Counted from the stretch's first letter, positions 17,361-26,520 are shown. The stretch: DNA of 64,000 nucleotides from G965222335 sp965222335 (GCA_965222335.1 OZ244944.1:3286001-3350000), one strand, 5' to 3'. Notes: a model not told the origin generated them from the letters alone. Numbers and translations are program-made.

Positions 17361-17439
17361 AACGGATTCCTTCACTCGTGTGTTGCCATGGCGGGAGCCG
17401 CCACGGGGGTCGAAAAACGCGCGCAAGGATACCACGGAA

Positions 17440-17739
17440 TCAGGGCAGGACACGCTTGTAGGGCTTGACCGTGACCGCGCGGAATACACCCGCCTCGGTA
17501 TAGGGGTCGCTGTCGGCCCAGGCCCGGGCTTCCTCCAGGGAAGCGAATTCGGCGATGATCAGGCTGCCGGTAAACCCGGCGTCGCCCGGGTCTTCGGTAT
17601 CCAGGGCGGGGTGGGGGCCGGCGACCAGCAGGCGTCCCTGGTCCACCAGTTGCTGGATGCGCTCGAGGTGTGTTTCCCGGGTCTGCTTACGCAGTGGCAG
17701 ACTGTTCTCTACGTCCTCACAGATGATCGCGTAATACAT
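17440..17739 (-). CDS. YciI-like protein
   Basis: This 99-residue protein has the YciI fold: start MYYAIICEDVENSLPLR, the central His-containing segment RETHLERIQQLVDQGRLLVAGPHP and the Asp of the DPYTEAGVF motif. The His-Asp pair is the putative active site, though the reaction of most family members is unknown. It follows yciB by 21 bp on the same strand, the arrangement seen in many gammaproteobacteria (yciB-yciI). Confidence 0.92.
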   Translation of the reverse strand: MYYAIICEDVENSLPLRKQTRETHLERIQQLVDQGRLLVAGPHPALDTEDPGDAGFTGSLIIAEFASLEEARAWADSDPYTEAGVFRAVTVKPYKRVLP

Positions 17740-17760
17740 GATGCTGTCCTGGTGGCTGTC

Positions 17761-18351
17761 TTAGTGGCTGTCCCTGGCGGGCTCTTCCTTGAGATGCGGG
17801 CTGACGATGAGAGCCGTGAGCACCGTGAGAACCACGGTAAAGCCGATCGCCGAGTAGAGCTTGTAACTGACCCAGGCCTCCTCGCTGAAGCCGTAGGCGA
17901 CCACCAGGTTGAGCGCGCCGACAATCGCGAAGTTGCTGACCCACAGCAGGTTGAGCCGGGTCCACACGGCGTGGGGCAGGTGCAGCTGGCTGCCGAGGGT
18001 GCGTTCCATCAGGTTGCGCTCGCCGATGAACTGGGAGGCGCCGAAGACCAGCGCCAGCACCCAGTTGAAGATGGTGGGCTTCCACTGGATAAATACCTGG
18101 TTGCGAAACACCAGGGTGGCACCGCCGAACACAATGACCGCCAGCAGGAGCCACAGCAGGCGCCGTTCCAGGGTTCGCGTCAGTGCCCAGGTGATGGCCA
18201 CCTGCAGGGCGGTGGCGGCCATCAGCACCGCGGTGGCGGTGAAAATACCGTCAAAGGTATATTCCCAGGTGCCGAGCACCAGGGTGTCGCCCTTGAGCTG
18301 GTACACAATAAAGAACAGGGCGATGGGAATGAATTCAGCGAGTTGTCTCAT
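17761..18351 (-). CDS. yciB: septation protein A homologue YciB (IspZ)
   Basis: A 196-residue inner-membrane protein with five or six hydrophobic helices. The N terminus MRQLAEFIPIALFFIVYQLKGDT and the middle FIQWKPTIFNWVLALVFGASQFIG are diagnostic of YciB. It is thought to help connect cell elongation and division machinery and envelope integrity. It is divergent from rnm at 18456 and is followed by the YciI gene. Confidence 0.95.
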   Translation of the reverse strand: MRQLAEFIPIALFFIVYQLKGDTLVLGTWEYTFDGIFTATAVLMAATALQVAITWALTRTLERRLLWLLLAVIVFGGATLVFRNQVFIQWKPTIFNWVLALVFGASQFIGERNLMERTLGSQLHLPHAVWTRLNLLWVSNFAIVGALNLVVAYGFSEEAWVSYKLYSAIGFTVVLTVLTALIVSPHLKEEPARDSH

Positions 18352-18455
18352 AGGGCTGGGGTCCGGCTACGGCGTGTTACCATGGCATCTGGTTGCAAGC
18401 GGCGCCCGGCGTCGGGCCTGTCGTCGCAAACTACAGAAGCGAGAGTTTACGGTCT

Positions 18456-19307
18456 GTGCTGATTGACTTCCACACCCATTCTAACGCCTCCGACGGCGAG
18501 CTGAGTCCCGGGCGCCTCCTGGCGCGGGCGGCCGAGCGCGGTGTCCAGGCCCTGGCCCTTACCGACCACGACACGGTCGACGGCTACCTGGCGGTCCGGG
18601 AGCTGGCGCCATCGCTGGGCCTGCAGCTGCTGCCCGGGGTCGAGTTTTCCTGTCGCTGGTCGGGGGTGACGGTGCATATCGTCGGCCTGGCCATGGATGT
18701 GGCACACCCGGCGATGCGCGAGGGGCTGGTGCGATTGCTGGAGGCCCGACAGCAGCGCGGGGAAAAAATCGCCCGGCGCCTGGCGGCCCTGGGCTTTCCC
18801 GACTCGCTGGCCGGTGCCCGGGCCCGGGCGGGGGACAGCCAGCTGGGGCGACCCCATTTCGCCGGCTGGATGGTAGAGCAGGGTCACGTCAGCGATATCA
18901 ACACCGCCTTTGACCGCTATCTCGGCCAGGGCAAGCCGGGGGACGTCAAGGCCTTCTGGCCTGAGCTGGCGGAGGTGACCCGCTGGATTGTCGACGCCGG
19001 CGGCACCGCGATCATCGCCCATCCCCTGAAATACAAGCTCACCCGCAGCAAGCTGCGACGCCTGGTGGCGGATTTCAAGGCCGCGGGCGGTACCGGCGTG
19101 GAGCTGGTCAACGGTCGCCAGACAGCGGACCAGACCGCGCAGCTGCGGCGCCTGGCGCGGGAGTGCGAGCTGGCGATTTCAGTGGGCAGCGATTTTCATC
19201 GCGACAGCGCCTACGGCCCCGAACTGGGGGTGCCGCTGCCGGCGGAGCGGGGGCTGCGCGCGGTGTGGGAGGATTGGCCGGCGCTGGCACCGGAGGCGTT
19301 GCAATGA
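18456..19307 (+). CDS. rnm: PHP-domain 5'-3' exoribonuclease/phosphatase (RNase AM)
   Basis: The E. coli homologue YciV/RNase AM is a PHP-type metal phosphoesterase that removes 5' nucleotides from RNA and matures rRNA 5' ends, and also acts on 3',5'-bisphosphonucleotides. Metal-binding motifs are clear: DFHTHSNASDGE at the start, LTDHDTVDG, the GVEFSC segment, and late AHPLKYK and SVGSDFHRD. The GTG at 18456 is chosen because the family starts directly with DFHTHS and a GAGAG lies upstream. The gene overlaps yciO by 4 bp (ATGA). Confidence 0.9.
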   Translation: MLIDFHTHSNASDGELSPGRLLARAAERGVQALALTDHDTVDGYLAVRELAPSLGLQLLPGVEFSCRWSGVTVHIVGLAMDVAHPAMREGLVRLLEARQQRGEKIARRLAALGFPDSLAGARARAGDSQLGRPHFAGWMVEQGHVSDINTAFDRYLGQGKPGDVKAFWPELAEVTRWIVDAGGTAIIAHPLKYKLTRSKLRRLVADFKAAGGTGVELVNGRQTADQTAQLRRLARECELAISVGSDFHRDSAYGPELGVPLPAERGLRAVWEDWPALAPEALQ

Positions 19308-19927
19308 GCCAGTTTTTCCAGATCCACCCGGAGACCCCCCAGGCGCGGCTGATCCGCCAGGCGGTGGACATCATTCGCGGCGGCGGGGTGGTGGTCTACC
19401 CCACGGACTCCGCCTACGCCCTGGGCTGCCATATTGGTGACAAGCAGGCCCTGGACCGCATCCGCCGCCTGCGCAAGCTGGATGACCGCCACAACTTCAC
19501 CCTGGTCTGCCGCGACCTGTCGGAAATTGCCACCTACGCGCGGGTGGACAACACGGTGTACCGCCTGCTCAAGCACGCCACCCCGGGGCCCTATACCTTC
19601 ATCCTGCGCGCCACCTCGGAGGTGCCGCGGCGCCTGATGCATCCCAAGCGCAAAACCGTGGGCCTGCGGGTGCCGGATAACGCCATCGCCCAGGCCCTGC
19701 TGGCGGACCTGGGTGAGCCCCTGATGAGCGTGACCCTGATCATGCCGGGGGACGAGTTTCCCCTGATCGACCCCTATGACATTCGCGATACGCTGGAGCG
19801 CCAGGTTGATCTGGTCATCGACGGCGGCTACTGCGGCATGGAACCGACCACGGTGGTGGATCTCTACGACGACGTGCCGATTATCCTGCGCACCGGCAAG
19901 GGCGATCCGGCACCTTTTATCGTCTGA
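19304..19927 (+). CDS. yciO: YciO/Sua5/YrdC family protein
   Basis: This 207-residue protein is of the YrdC fold, related to the TsaC/Sua5 threonylcarbamoyl-AMP synthases. It has the nucleotide-binding GGGVVVYPTDSAYALGCHIG and the KRKTVGLRVPD segment. The length and sequence fit the YciO branch (206 residues in E. coli) rather than TsaC, whose essential tRNA role it may not share. GGAGG sits upstream of the ATG, inside the end of rnm, so the two are translationally coupled. Confidence 0.9.
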   Translation: MSQFFQIHPETPQARLIRQAVDIIRGGGVVVYPTDSAYALGCHIGDKQALDRIRRLRKLDDRHNFTLVCRDLSEIATYARVDNTVYRLLKHATPGPYTFILRATSEVPRRLMHPKRKTVGLRVPDNAIAQALLADLGEPLMSVTLIMPGDEFPLIDPYDIRDTLERQVDLVIDGGYCGMEPTTVVDLYDDVPIILRTGKGDPAPFIV

Positions 19928-19999
19928 GCGGCTGCAATTCGGCCCCACCCCGGGCCCCCGATTACGGTATACTCGCGCCATGGCAGGACAGGATTCCCC

Positions 20000-20869
20000 G
20001 TGAACGAAAACGAACAGCAGGCTCCACCCGCGGCGGATGACGCCGCCGCAGCGGCCACCAGACCCCGCGGCGCTCCCGGCGTCCCCCAGCAGGGGGAGAT
20101 GCCCTTCGCGTTCGTCCTTGGCAAGGCCATGACCGAGCTGCCCAAGGACCTCTACATCCCGCCCCAGGCGCTGGAGGTGTTCCTGGAGGCTTTCGAGGGG
20201 CCCCTGGACCTGCTGCTGTACCTGATCCGGCGGCAAAACCTCGACATCCTCGAGATTGACGTCTCCGAGATCACCGCCCAGTACATGCAGTACGTCGACC
20301 TGATGGACGCGCTGCAGTTTGAACTGGCGGCGGAATACCTGCTGATGGCCGCGGTGCTGGCTGAAATCAAGTCACGCATGCTCCTGCCCCGCTCCGAGGG
20401 CATCGAGGAAGACGAGGAAGATCCGCGGGCGCAGCTGATTCGCCGCCTGCAGGAATACGAGCGCTTCAAGAAGGCGGCTGAGGATATCGAGGAACTGCCG
20501 CGCCTGGAACGCGACACCTGGGTTGCCAGCGCCGAGCCGCCGGACCTGAACCGCGCCCGCGTGGAACCGGAGGTGGATATGCGCGAGCTGCTGGTGGCGC
20601 TGGGTGAGGTGCTGCGCCGGGCAGACATGTTCGAGAGCCACCATATCCAGCGCGAGGCCCTGTCTACCCGCGAGCGCATGACCCAGGTGCTGGAGAAGCT
20701 CTCCGGGCAGCAGTTTGTGCCCTTTGTGTCCCTGTTCTCGGCCAGCGAGGGTCGCCTGGGCGTGGTGGTCACCTTCCTGGCGGTCATGGAGCTGATCAAG
20801 GAATCGCTGGTGGAAATCGTCCAGAGCGACGCCTTTGGTCCGATACACGTCAAGGCGCGGGTCGAGTAA
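20000..20869 (+). CDS. scpA: segregation and condensation protein ScpA
   Basis: ScpA is the kleisin subunit that with ScpB and SMC condenses and separates chromosomes. The 289-residue protein has an unusual flexible N-terminal extension of about 45 residues rich in Ala, Pro and Gly. The conserved region follows: VFLEAFEGPLDLLLYLIRRQNLDILEI, FELAAEYLLMAAVLAEIKSRMLLP and a C-terminal winged helix (VVTFLAVMELIKESLVEIVQ). The start is the GTG at 20000, with an AGGA upstream. scpB follows after 29 bp. Confidence 0.95.
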   Translation: MNENEQQAPPAADDAAAAATRPRGAPGVPQQGEMPFAFVLGKAMTELPKDLYIPPQALEVFLEAFEGPLDLLLYLIRRQNLDILEIDVSEITAQYMQYVDLMDALQFELAAEYLLMAAVLAEIKSRMLLPRSEGIEEDEEDPRAQLIRRLQEYERFKKAAEDIEELPRLERDTWVASAEPPDLNRARVEPEVDMRELLVALGEVLRRADMFESHHIQREALSTRERMTQVLEKLSGQQFVPFVSLFSASEGRLGVVVTFLAVMELIKESLVEIVQSDAFGPIHVKARVE

Positions 20870-20898
20870 GCACCGCCGCGCAGGAGAAAACCCTGTTC

Positions 20899-21723
20899 AT
20901 GTCAGAGATCAACCTGGTCCAGATTATTGAAGGCGCGCTGCTTGCCGCGGGCCGCAGCCTCACCGTGGCGCAGCTGGGCGAGCTGTTCGAGGAGCACGAG
21001 CGCCCGGACAAGACCGCGATCCGCGAGGCCCTGGAGGAAGTGGCCGCGCGCTGCGAGGGGCGCGGTTACGAGCTGCAGGAAGTCGCCAGCGGCTTTCGCT
21101 TCCAGGTACGCCAGGCGCTGAGCCCCTGGGTCGGGCGCCTGTGGCAGGAGCGTCCGCAGAAGTATTCCCGGGCCCTGCTGGAGACCCTGTCCCTGATTGC
21201 CTATCGCCAGCCGATTACCCGCGGCGAGATCGAGGAAATCCGCGGGGTCGCGGTCAGCTCCAACATCATCAAGTCGCTGCATGAGCGGGAGTGGATCCGC
21301 GTGGTCGGTCACCGGGACGTACCCGGGCGCCCGGCAATGTACGCCACCACGCGCCAGTTTCTCGACTACTTCAACCTGAAAACCCTGGACCAACTGCCGG
21401 CCCTGGCGGAAATCCGCGACCTGGAAACCCTCAATGCGGAACTGGGTTTCAGTGACCCGGTCGCGGCGGCCAATGAACCGGGCACCTCGGAAGAGGCCGC
21501 CGGTACCGAGGGCGCCGGTGCGGAAGCGGATGTTGCGGAAGCGGATGGTACCCAGGCGCCGCAGGCTGAGACCCGCGCCGCGGCACTCGCGGTCGTCGCC
21601 GGCACGGCCCATGTGGCGGAGCAGGCTGGCGAAGGCGAGGAGTCCCCTGCGGAAGCGGATGTCGCGCCGGAAAGCGCTGACCACGAATCGTCCGATCGCG
21701 ACCGCGACCCCGGCCAGGCCTGA
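20899..21723 (+). CDS. scpB: segregation and condensation protein ScpB
   Basis: ScpB dimerises through two winged-helix domains and binds ScpA. The conserved part (about residues 1-185) includes IIEGALLAAGRSLTVAQLGELF, the SRALLETLSLIAYRQPITRGEIEEIRGV segment and TRQFLDYFNLKTLDQLP. It is followed by an acidic, low-complexity tail of about 90 residues made of Ala, Glu, Asp and Gly (EADVAEADG-type units). The tail is longer than in most ScpB proteins and is likely disordered. Transcribed between scpA and rluB. Confidence 0.95.
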   Translation: MSEINLVQIIEGALLAAGRSLTVAQLGELFEEHERPDKTAIREALEEVAARCEGRGYELQEVASGFRFQVRQALSPWVGRLWQERPQKYSRALLETLSLIAYRQPITRGEIEEIRGVAVSSNIIKSLHEREWIRVVGHRDVPGRPAMYATTRQFLDYFNLKTLDQLPALAEIRDLETLNAELGFSDPVAAANEPGTSEEAAGTEGAGAEADVAEADGTQAPQAETRAAALAVVAGTAHVAEQAGEGEESPAEADVAPESADHESSDRDRDPGQA

Positions 21724-21731
21724 GTCCCGGG

Positions 21732-22655
21732 ATGAGCGAACAGGAAGGTGCCAAGGCAGCCGCCGCTGCCGGCGAAAAATTGCAGAAGGTGCTGGCGCGC
21801 ACGGGTCTCGGCTCGCGCCGCGAGATGGAGCGCTGGATCGAGGAAGGGCGCATTGCGGTAGACGGCAAGCCGGCCAAGCTCGGCGACCGGGTCAGCGACA
21901 GCGCCCGCATCGCCATCGACGGCAAGGCTCTGGAGCGCGCCCCCGCCGAGGAAACCCGCTGCATCCTGTATCACAAGCCCACGGGGGAGGTTTGCACCCG
22001 CAAGGACCCCCAGGGGCGGCGAACCGTGTTCCAGCGCCTGCCCAAGCTCAAGGCCGGGCGCTGGATTTCCATCGGCCGCCTGGACTACAACACGTCCGGC
22101 CTGCTGCTGTTTACCACCGACGGTGAACTCGCCAATGCTTTGATGCACCCCGCGTCCAATATCGAGCGGGAGTACATGGTGCGGGTGATGGGCGAAGTGC
22201 AGCCCCCGCAGCTGGAGGCGCTGCTGGAAGGTGTCATGCTGGACGACGGCGTGGCCCGCTTCACCGACATCCAGGACGGCGGCGGCGACGGTATCAACCA
22301 CTGGTATTACGTGGTGATCATGGAAGGCCGCAACCGCGAGGTGCGCCGCCTGTGGGAATCCCAGGGTCTCACCGTGTCGCGCCTGAAGCGGGTGCGCTAC
22401 GGCGAGGTGTTTATCCCCTCCCGCGTCAAGCAGGGGCAGTGGGCGGAGCTGGACCCGAAGGAGGTCAAGAGCCTCTACCGCATGGCCAGCCTGCCGCAGA
22501 AGAAGCTGCGTCGCAACACGCTCAAGGAGCGGGAGAAGATGGAGCGCCAGTTCGGCAAGCGCGAGGGCCGCGGCGTGGCGAAAAAGGGCAAGCCCGCGAG
22601 CGCCAGCCAACCCGGACGCAAGCCGGCGAGAAAGCCGAATAAGAAAAAGCGTTAA
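21732..22655 (+). CDS. rluB: 23S rRNA pseudouridine(2605) synthase RluB
   Basis: RluB isomerises U2605 in the peptidyl transferase region of 23S rRNA. The 307-residue protein has an S4 RNA-binding domain (KLQKVLARTGLGSRREMERWI), the RsuA/RluB-type catalytic segment GRLDYNTSGLLLFTTDGELANAL and a late EGRNREVRRLWESQGL. A lysine/arginine-rich tail of about 50 residues ends the protein and probably binds RNA. It begins 8 bp after scpB, the usual scpA-scpB-rluB order. Confidence 0.95.
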   Translation: MSEQEGAKAAAAAGEKLQKVLARTGLGSRREMERWIEEGRIAVDGKPAKLGDRVSDSARIAIDGKALERAPAEETRCILYHKPTGEVCTRKDPQGRRTVFQRLPKLKAGRWISIGRLDYNTSGLLLFTTDGELANALMHPASNIEREYMVRVMGEVQPPQLEALLEGVMLDDGVARFTDIQDGGGDGINHWYYVVIMEGRNREVRRLWESQGLTVSRLKRVRYGEVFIPSRVKQGQWAELDPKEVKSLYRMASLPQKKLRRNTLKEREKMERQFGKREGRGVAKKGKPASASQPGRKPARKPNKKKR

Positions 22656-22668
22656 GGCCCGGGAAAAG

Positions 22669-22744
<76 letters not shown>

Positions 22745-22876
22745 CCGGATTGTTGCCTGGCTGTCGATTCCGACACAGCAGTCGGATCAGCCCGCCCGGT
22801 CGCTACCCGCGTCGGGGCGGCGATATTACCACCGGCTTCCGCCCGGGTTAATACCCGCGATCCGGGAATTTCTCAC

Positions 22877-23626
22877 TTATTGTGCATTCAGCGCCTGGCC
22901 GTGCACGCCGGCGCTGTCGTCTCCCATCAGGTAGAGGTAAGGGGGCATCAGGGCCTCGGGGGAGGGATTGTCTGTCGGCTGCTCCGCGGGATAGGCGCTG
23001 CGTCGCATGGCGGTGTTGGTGGCACCCGGATTGAGGCTATTGACCCGTACCCGGGAGGTATTTTCCAGTTCGCTGGCCAGTACCTGCATCAGGCCCTCGG
23101 TGGCGAACTTGGAGACCGCGTAGGCGCCCCAGAAAGCACGCCCACGGCGCCCCACCCCCGATGAGGTGAAAATCACCGAGGCGGTGGGCGCCCGTTGCAG
23201 CAGGGGTAACAGGTAGCGTGTCAGCAGGAAGGCGGCGTTGACATTGACCTGCATCACCTCCTGCCAGGCGGCGTAGCCGGCGCTCTCGATCGGTCGGCGC
23301 TCCCCCAGCACGCTGGCGTTGTGCAGCAGGCCGTCGAGCTGGCCGAAGTTTTCCTCCAGGGCGCTGGCGAGCTGGCGATACTCCTCCTCCGTGGCACTGG
23401 CGAGGTCCATGGGGAAAATCGCCGGCTGCGGCCCGCCGGCGGCCTCGATCTCGTCGTAGACCGCCTCCAGCTTGGCCACGGTGCGGCCCAGCAGGACCAC
23501 GGTGGCCCCCCGGGCCGCATAGGCCAGCGCGGCCACGCGGCCGATGCCGTCGCCGGCGCCCGTAACCATGATGGTCTTGGCCTGCAGCAGGTCCGGGGAT
23601 GCCTGGTAGGTGGCGGGGATGCTCAT
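22877..23626 (-). CDS. yciK: YciK family SDR oxidoreductase
   Basis: This 249-residue short-chain dehydrogenase has the cofactor motif TGAGDGIG, the LLHNAS variant of the NNAG motif, a catalytic Ser in FTSSGVG and YxxxK in AYAVSKFA. The opening YQASPDLLQAKTIMVTGAGDGIG and the ending typical of the family identify YciK, whose substrate is unknown. It is the last gene of an mtaD-ubiG-gph-yciK series, an order conserved in Pseudomonas and relatives. The gene reads towards the tRNA-Thr. Confidence 0.9.
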   Translation of the reverse strand: MSIPATYQASPDLLQAKTIMVTGAGDGIGRVAALAYAARGATVVLLGRTVAKLEAVYDEIEAAGGPQPAIFPMDLASATEEEYRQLASALEENFGQLDGLLHNASVLGERRPIESAGYAAWQEVMQVNVNAAFLLTRYLLPLLQRAPTASVIFTSSGVGRRGRAFWGAYAVSKFATEGLMQVLASELENTSRVRVNSLNPGATNTAMRRSAYPAEQPTDNPSPEALMPPYLYLMGDDSAGVHGQALNAQ

Positions 23627-23651
23627 GGTGGTGGTCTCCTGGGGCTGTGTC

Positions 23652-24371
23652 TCACTGGCGGCCCTGAGCCGGGCGCCCCTGAGCCGGGCGCCCCTGAGCC
23701 GGGCGCCCGAGAATAAGGCCTTGCAACTCGGTGCTGCAAGTCACCCCGTGGTCTGCACCCCAGCTGGACGGGTCGTCGTCGGCCTCGATGTAACCATAGA
23801 GCGCGGCCACCGTGGCCATGCCGGCGCGGCGGCCCGCCTGAATGTCCCGCCGGTGATCCCCGACGTACACGGTCCCGGCGGGGCGGCAGCCAAGCTGGCG
23901 GCAATTCAAGTACAGGGATTCCGGGTGGGGCTTGCGCTCGCGCACGTCATCCGGGCAGACCACGCTGCCCGCGGCGGGCTGCAGGTTCAGGCGCTCCAGC
24001 AGGGGTGCGGTATAGGCGCGGGGCTTGTTGGTGGCGATACCCCAGGCAATGCCGCGCTCGGCGAAGGCTTCGAGCAAGGCCGGAATGCCCGGGTAGACCC
24101 GGGCCGTGGAGCCCAGCACCTCGCCGTACAGTTCCAGCAGCCGCAGGCGCCGGGTTTCAAAATCCGGGGCCGATTCCGGCAGGTCCAGGGCCAGGGTGAC
24201 CAGGGCCCGGGCACCGTTGGACACGCTGGCGCGAATCAGTGCCTCAGGCAGCGGCGGCAGGTCGTGCTCGGCGCGCAGGGTTTGCACCACCACCACGAAC
24301 TCGCTGGCGGTATCGACCAGGGTGCCATCCAGGTCGAAAATCACCGCCTCCAGGGGTGCCCGGGAGGTCAC
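23652..24371 (-). CDS. gph: HAD-family phosphoglycolate phosphatase-like protein
   Basis: This 239-residue HAD hydrolase has the nucleophile motif FDLDGTLVDT (D13, D15), motif II around GIATNKPRAYT, the conserved Lys in RERKPHPE and motif IV GDHRRDIQAGRRAG. It would dephosphorylate 2-phosphoglycolate or a related small phosphate. The C terminus is odd: the last residues are a repeated GRPAQ, encoded by three perfect 15-bp direct repeats (23664-23708). The start overlaps the ubiG stop by 4 bp. In Pseudomonas the gene at this place (mupP) acts on MurNAc 6-phosphate in peptidoglycan recycling; that function is possible here. Confidence 0.87.
   Translation of the reverse strand: MTSRAPLEAVIFDLDGTLVDTASEFVVVVQTLRAEHDLPPLPEALIRASVSNGARALVTLALDLPESAPDFETRRLRLLELYGEVLGSTARVYPGIPALLEAFAERGIAWGIATNKPRAYTAPLLERLNLQPAAGSVVCPDDVRERKPHPESLYLNCRQLGCRPAGTVYVGDHRRDIQAGRRAGMATVAALYGYIEADDDPSSWGADHGVTCSTELQGLILGRPAQGRPAQGRPAQGRQ
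23664..23708. repeat. three perfect 15-bp tandem repeats
   Basis: The unit CTGAGCCGGGCGCCC occurs three times head to tail at 23664-23678, 23679-23693 and 23694-23708, inside the 3' end of gph. Because the unit is a multiple of three, copy changes keep frame and only lengthen or shorten the C-terminal GRPAQ repeat. Confidence 0.95.
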
Positions 24372-25078
24372 GCCGGCTTCTCGGCGCGCAACATGTAGTT
24401 GACCGAGACATCCCGCGGGTTCAGTTTGTACTGGCGGGTGATGGGGTTGTAGGTCAGCCCGGTCATCTCGCGCATCAGCAGTCCCGCATCGCGAATCCAG
24501 CCCGCCAGTTCCGAGGGGCGGATGAACTTCTGGTACTCGTGGGTCCCCGCGGGCAGCAGCTTGAGGATGTATTCGGCGCCGACAATGGCGAAGGCGAAGG
24601 ACTTGGGATTGCGGTTGATGGTGGAGAAATACAGGCTGCCACCCGGCGCGGCCAGCTCCGCGCAGGCGGCGACGACCGCGCCGGGGTCCGGCACGTGCTC
24701 GAGCATCTCGAGGCAGCAGACGATGTCGTAGGCGCCAGGCTCGCTGGCCGCCAGGTCCTCGGCGGTGCTCTGGCGGTAGTCCACCTCCACCCCGGACTCC
24801 AGCTGGTGGATGCGCGCCACCGCCAGCGGCGCCTCGCCCATGTCGATGCCCGTGACGCGGGCGCCGCGGTGAGCCATGGCCTCGGCGAGAATGCCGCCGC
24901 CACAGCCCACATCCACCAGTGTTTTCTCCGCCACCGGCGAGAGTTCATCGATAAAATTTGCCCGCAGGGGGTTGATGTCATGCAGGGGTTTGAATTCGCT
25001 GTGCCGATCCCACCAGCGCGCGGCGAGCGCTTCGAACTTGGCGATTTCCTGGGGGTCGACGTTGGCTTGGCTGCTCAT
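24368..25078 (-). CDS. ubiG: ubiquinone biosynthesis O-methyltransferase UbiG
   Basis: UbiG carries out both O-methylation steps of ubiquinone synthesis with S-adenosylmethionine. The 236-residue protein has the family N terminus (VDPQEIAKFEALAARWWD), the SAM-binding motif LVDVGCGGGILAE, the ECLEMLEHVPDP-like segment (here CCLEMLEHVPDPGAV) and HEYQKFIRPSEL. The start at 25078 is used; its ATG shares one base with the upstream mtaD stop (TGATG). Length fits E. coli UbiG (240). Confidence 0.96.
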   Translation of the reverse strand: MSSQANVDPQEIAKFEALAARWWDRHSEFKPLHDINPLRANFIDELSPVAEKTLVDVGCGGGILAEAMAHRGARVTGIDMGEAPLAVARIHQLESGVEVDYRQSTAEDLAASEPGAYDIVCCLEMLEHVPDPGAVVAACAELAAPGGSLYFSTINRNPKSFAFAIVGAEYILKLLPAGTHEYQKFIRPSELAGWIRDAGLLMREMTGLTYNPITRQYKLNPRDVSVNYMLRAEKPA

Positions 25079-26418
25079 CAGGCTGTTTTCCCGGTTGCGG
25101 CGAGGGTGGTTTGCCACTGCTGGGCGCGGGCCAGCAGGGCGTGGCTGTCTAGGGTCAGGAGTTCACGGTCCCGCAGGACCGCGCGTCCGGCGATCCAGCT
25201 GTGGCTGACCTGGCTGCCGTTGCAGGCGTAGACCAGCTGCGACAGCGGCTGGTGCAGGGGCTGGGTCTCAGGCCCCCGCAGATTTACTGCGATCACGTCC
25301 GCCTGCTTGCCGACCTCGAGGCTGCCAATCTGCTCGTCCAGCCCCAGGGCGCGGGCGCCGCCGAGGGTGGCCATGTGCAGGGCCCGGCTCGCGGGCAGGG
25401 CAGTGGCGTCTTCGCTGTGCAGCTTGGCCAGCAGGGCCGCGGTGTGCATCTCCGTGAACAGGTTCAGCGAATTGTTGCTCGCCGCGCTGTCGGTGCCGAG
25501 GGCGAGATTGACCCCGGCACGGTGCAGCCTCTCGATCGGGCAGGCACCGGAGGCCAGTTTCATGTTGGACTGGGGGCAGTGCACCACGTGGGCGCCGCTC
25601 TGCACCAGCAGGGCGATATCCTGGTCGCCGAGGTCGGTCATGTGTACGCACTGGGTGCGGGGGCCCAGCAGGCCCAGCCGCTGCAGCGAGTCGATGGGGC
25701 GTTCGCCATGCTGCTCCACCGCCTGCAGCACCTCGCCCCGGGTCTCGTGCAGGTGAATCTGGATCGGCAGGTCCAGCTCCGCGGCCAGGGTGGCGACCTG
25801 GGCCAGGTCCGCCTCGGGCACGGTGTAGGTGGCGTGGGGGCCGAAGACCACGGAAATCATCTCCTGGTGTTTCAGGTCATCCCGCAGGGCCAGGCCCTTG
25901 CTGATACATTCACTGGCATCCCGCGACCAGGCGGTAGGGAAGCCAATGATCGGGATGCTGAGCTGGGCGCGCATCCCGCTTTGCTGCACCACCCGGGCGG
26001 TGGCCTCGGGGAAGAAATACATGTCGCTGAAGGTGGTGGTACCGCTGCGGATCATCTCGGCGATGGCCAGCTCCACCCCGGCGCTGACGAAGGACTCGCT
26101 GACGTGGGCGGCCTCCGCCGGCCAGATGTGGTCCTCGAGCCAGCGTGCCAGGGGCTGGTCGTCAGCGAACCCGCGCAGCAGGCTCATGCCCGCATGGCCG
26201 TGGGCATTGATCAGGCCCGGCAACAGGGCGTGCCCCGGGAGATCGTGAACCTCGTCAGCAGGGATCTGCACGGCCTCGGCCCGGGGCAGAATGGCCTCGA
26301 TGCGGCCATCGCGTATCGCCAGGCTGTGCTCCCTGAGCACGGCCCCGCTGGGGTGCATGGGGATCAGCCAGCCGGCATGGATAAGAGTATCCGCCCGCTC
26401 TATCGCAGCTTGGGTCAC
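25078..26418 (-). CDS. mtaD: TRZ/ATZ family amidohydrolase, MTA/SAH deaminase-like
   Basis: This 446-residue metal-dependent amidohydrolase has HxH metal ligands in LPGLINAHGHAG, further histidines in IQIHLHETRGE, and a late aspartate in LALGTDSAASNN. The sequence resembles the 5'-methylthioadenosine/S-adenosylhomocysteine deaminases encoded beside ubiG in pseudomonads, which convert these purines to inosine forms in methionine salvage. The exact substrate is assigned by family and position, not proven. It is the first gene of the mtaD-ubiG-gph-yciK operon. Confidence 0.9.
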   Translation of the reverse strand: MTQAAIERADTLIHAGWLIPMHPSGAVLREHSLAIRDGRIEAILPRAEAVQIPADEVHDLPGHALLPGLINAHGHAGMSLLRGFADDQPLARWLEDHIWPAEAAHVSESFVSAGVELAIAEMIRSGTTTFSDMYFFPEATARVVQQSGMRAQLSIPIIGFPTAWSRDASECISKGLALRDDLKHQEMISVVFGPHATYTVPEADLAQVATLAAELDLPIQIHLHETRGEVLQAVEQHGERPIDSLQRLGLLGPRTQCVHMTDLGDQDIALLVQSGAHVVHCPQSNMKLASGACPIERLHRAGVNLALGTDSAASNNSLNLFTEMHTAALLAKLHSEDATALPASRALHMATLGGARALGLDEQIGSLEVGKQADVIAVNLRGPETQPLHQPLSQLVYACNGSQVSHSWIAGRAVLRDRELLTLDSHALLARAQQWQTTLAATGKTA

Positions 26419-26520
26419 GTCGTCAGCTCTCGCTCTCTGGTTATCCGGTGTCGTTTGATCGGGCGCCAGTATAACCAGAAATGCAGCGCTGCTGGGTGGT
26501 CGGGGCGCGCGAGTGGCCCG

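Noticed and set aside
23664..23708. Possible CRISPR-like direct repeats
   Set aside because: Units are adjacent with no spacers, only 15 bp, and lie in frame within gph.
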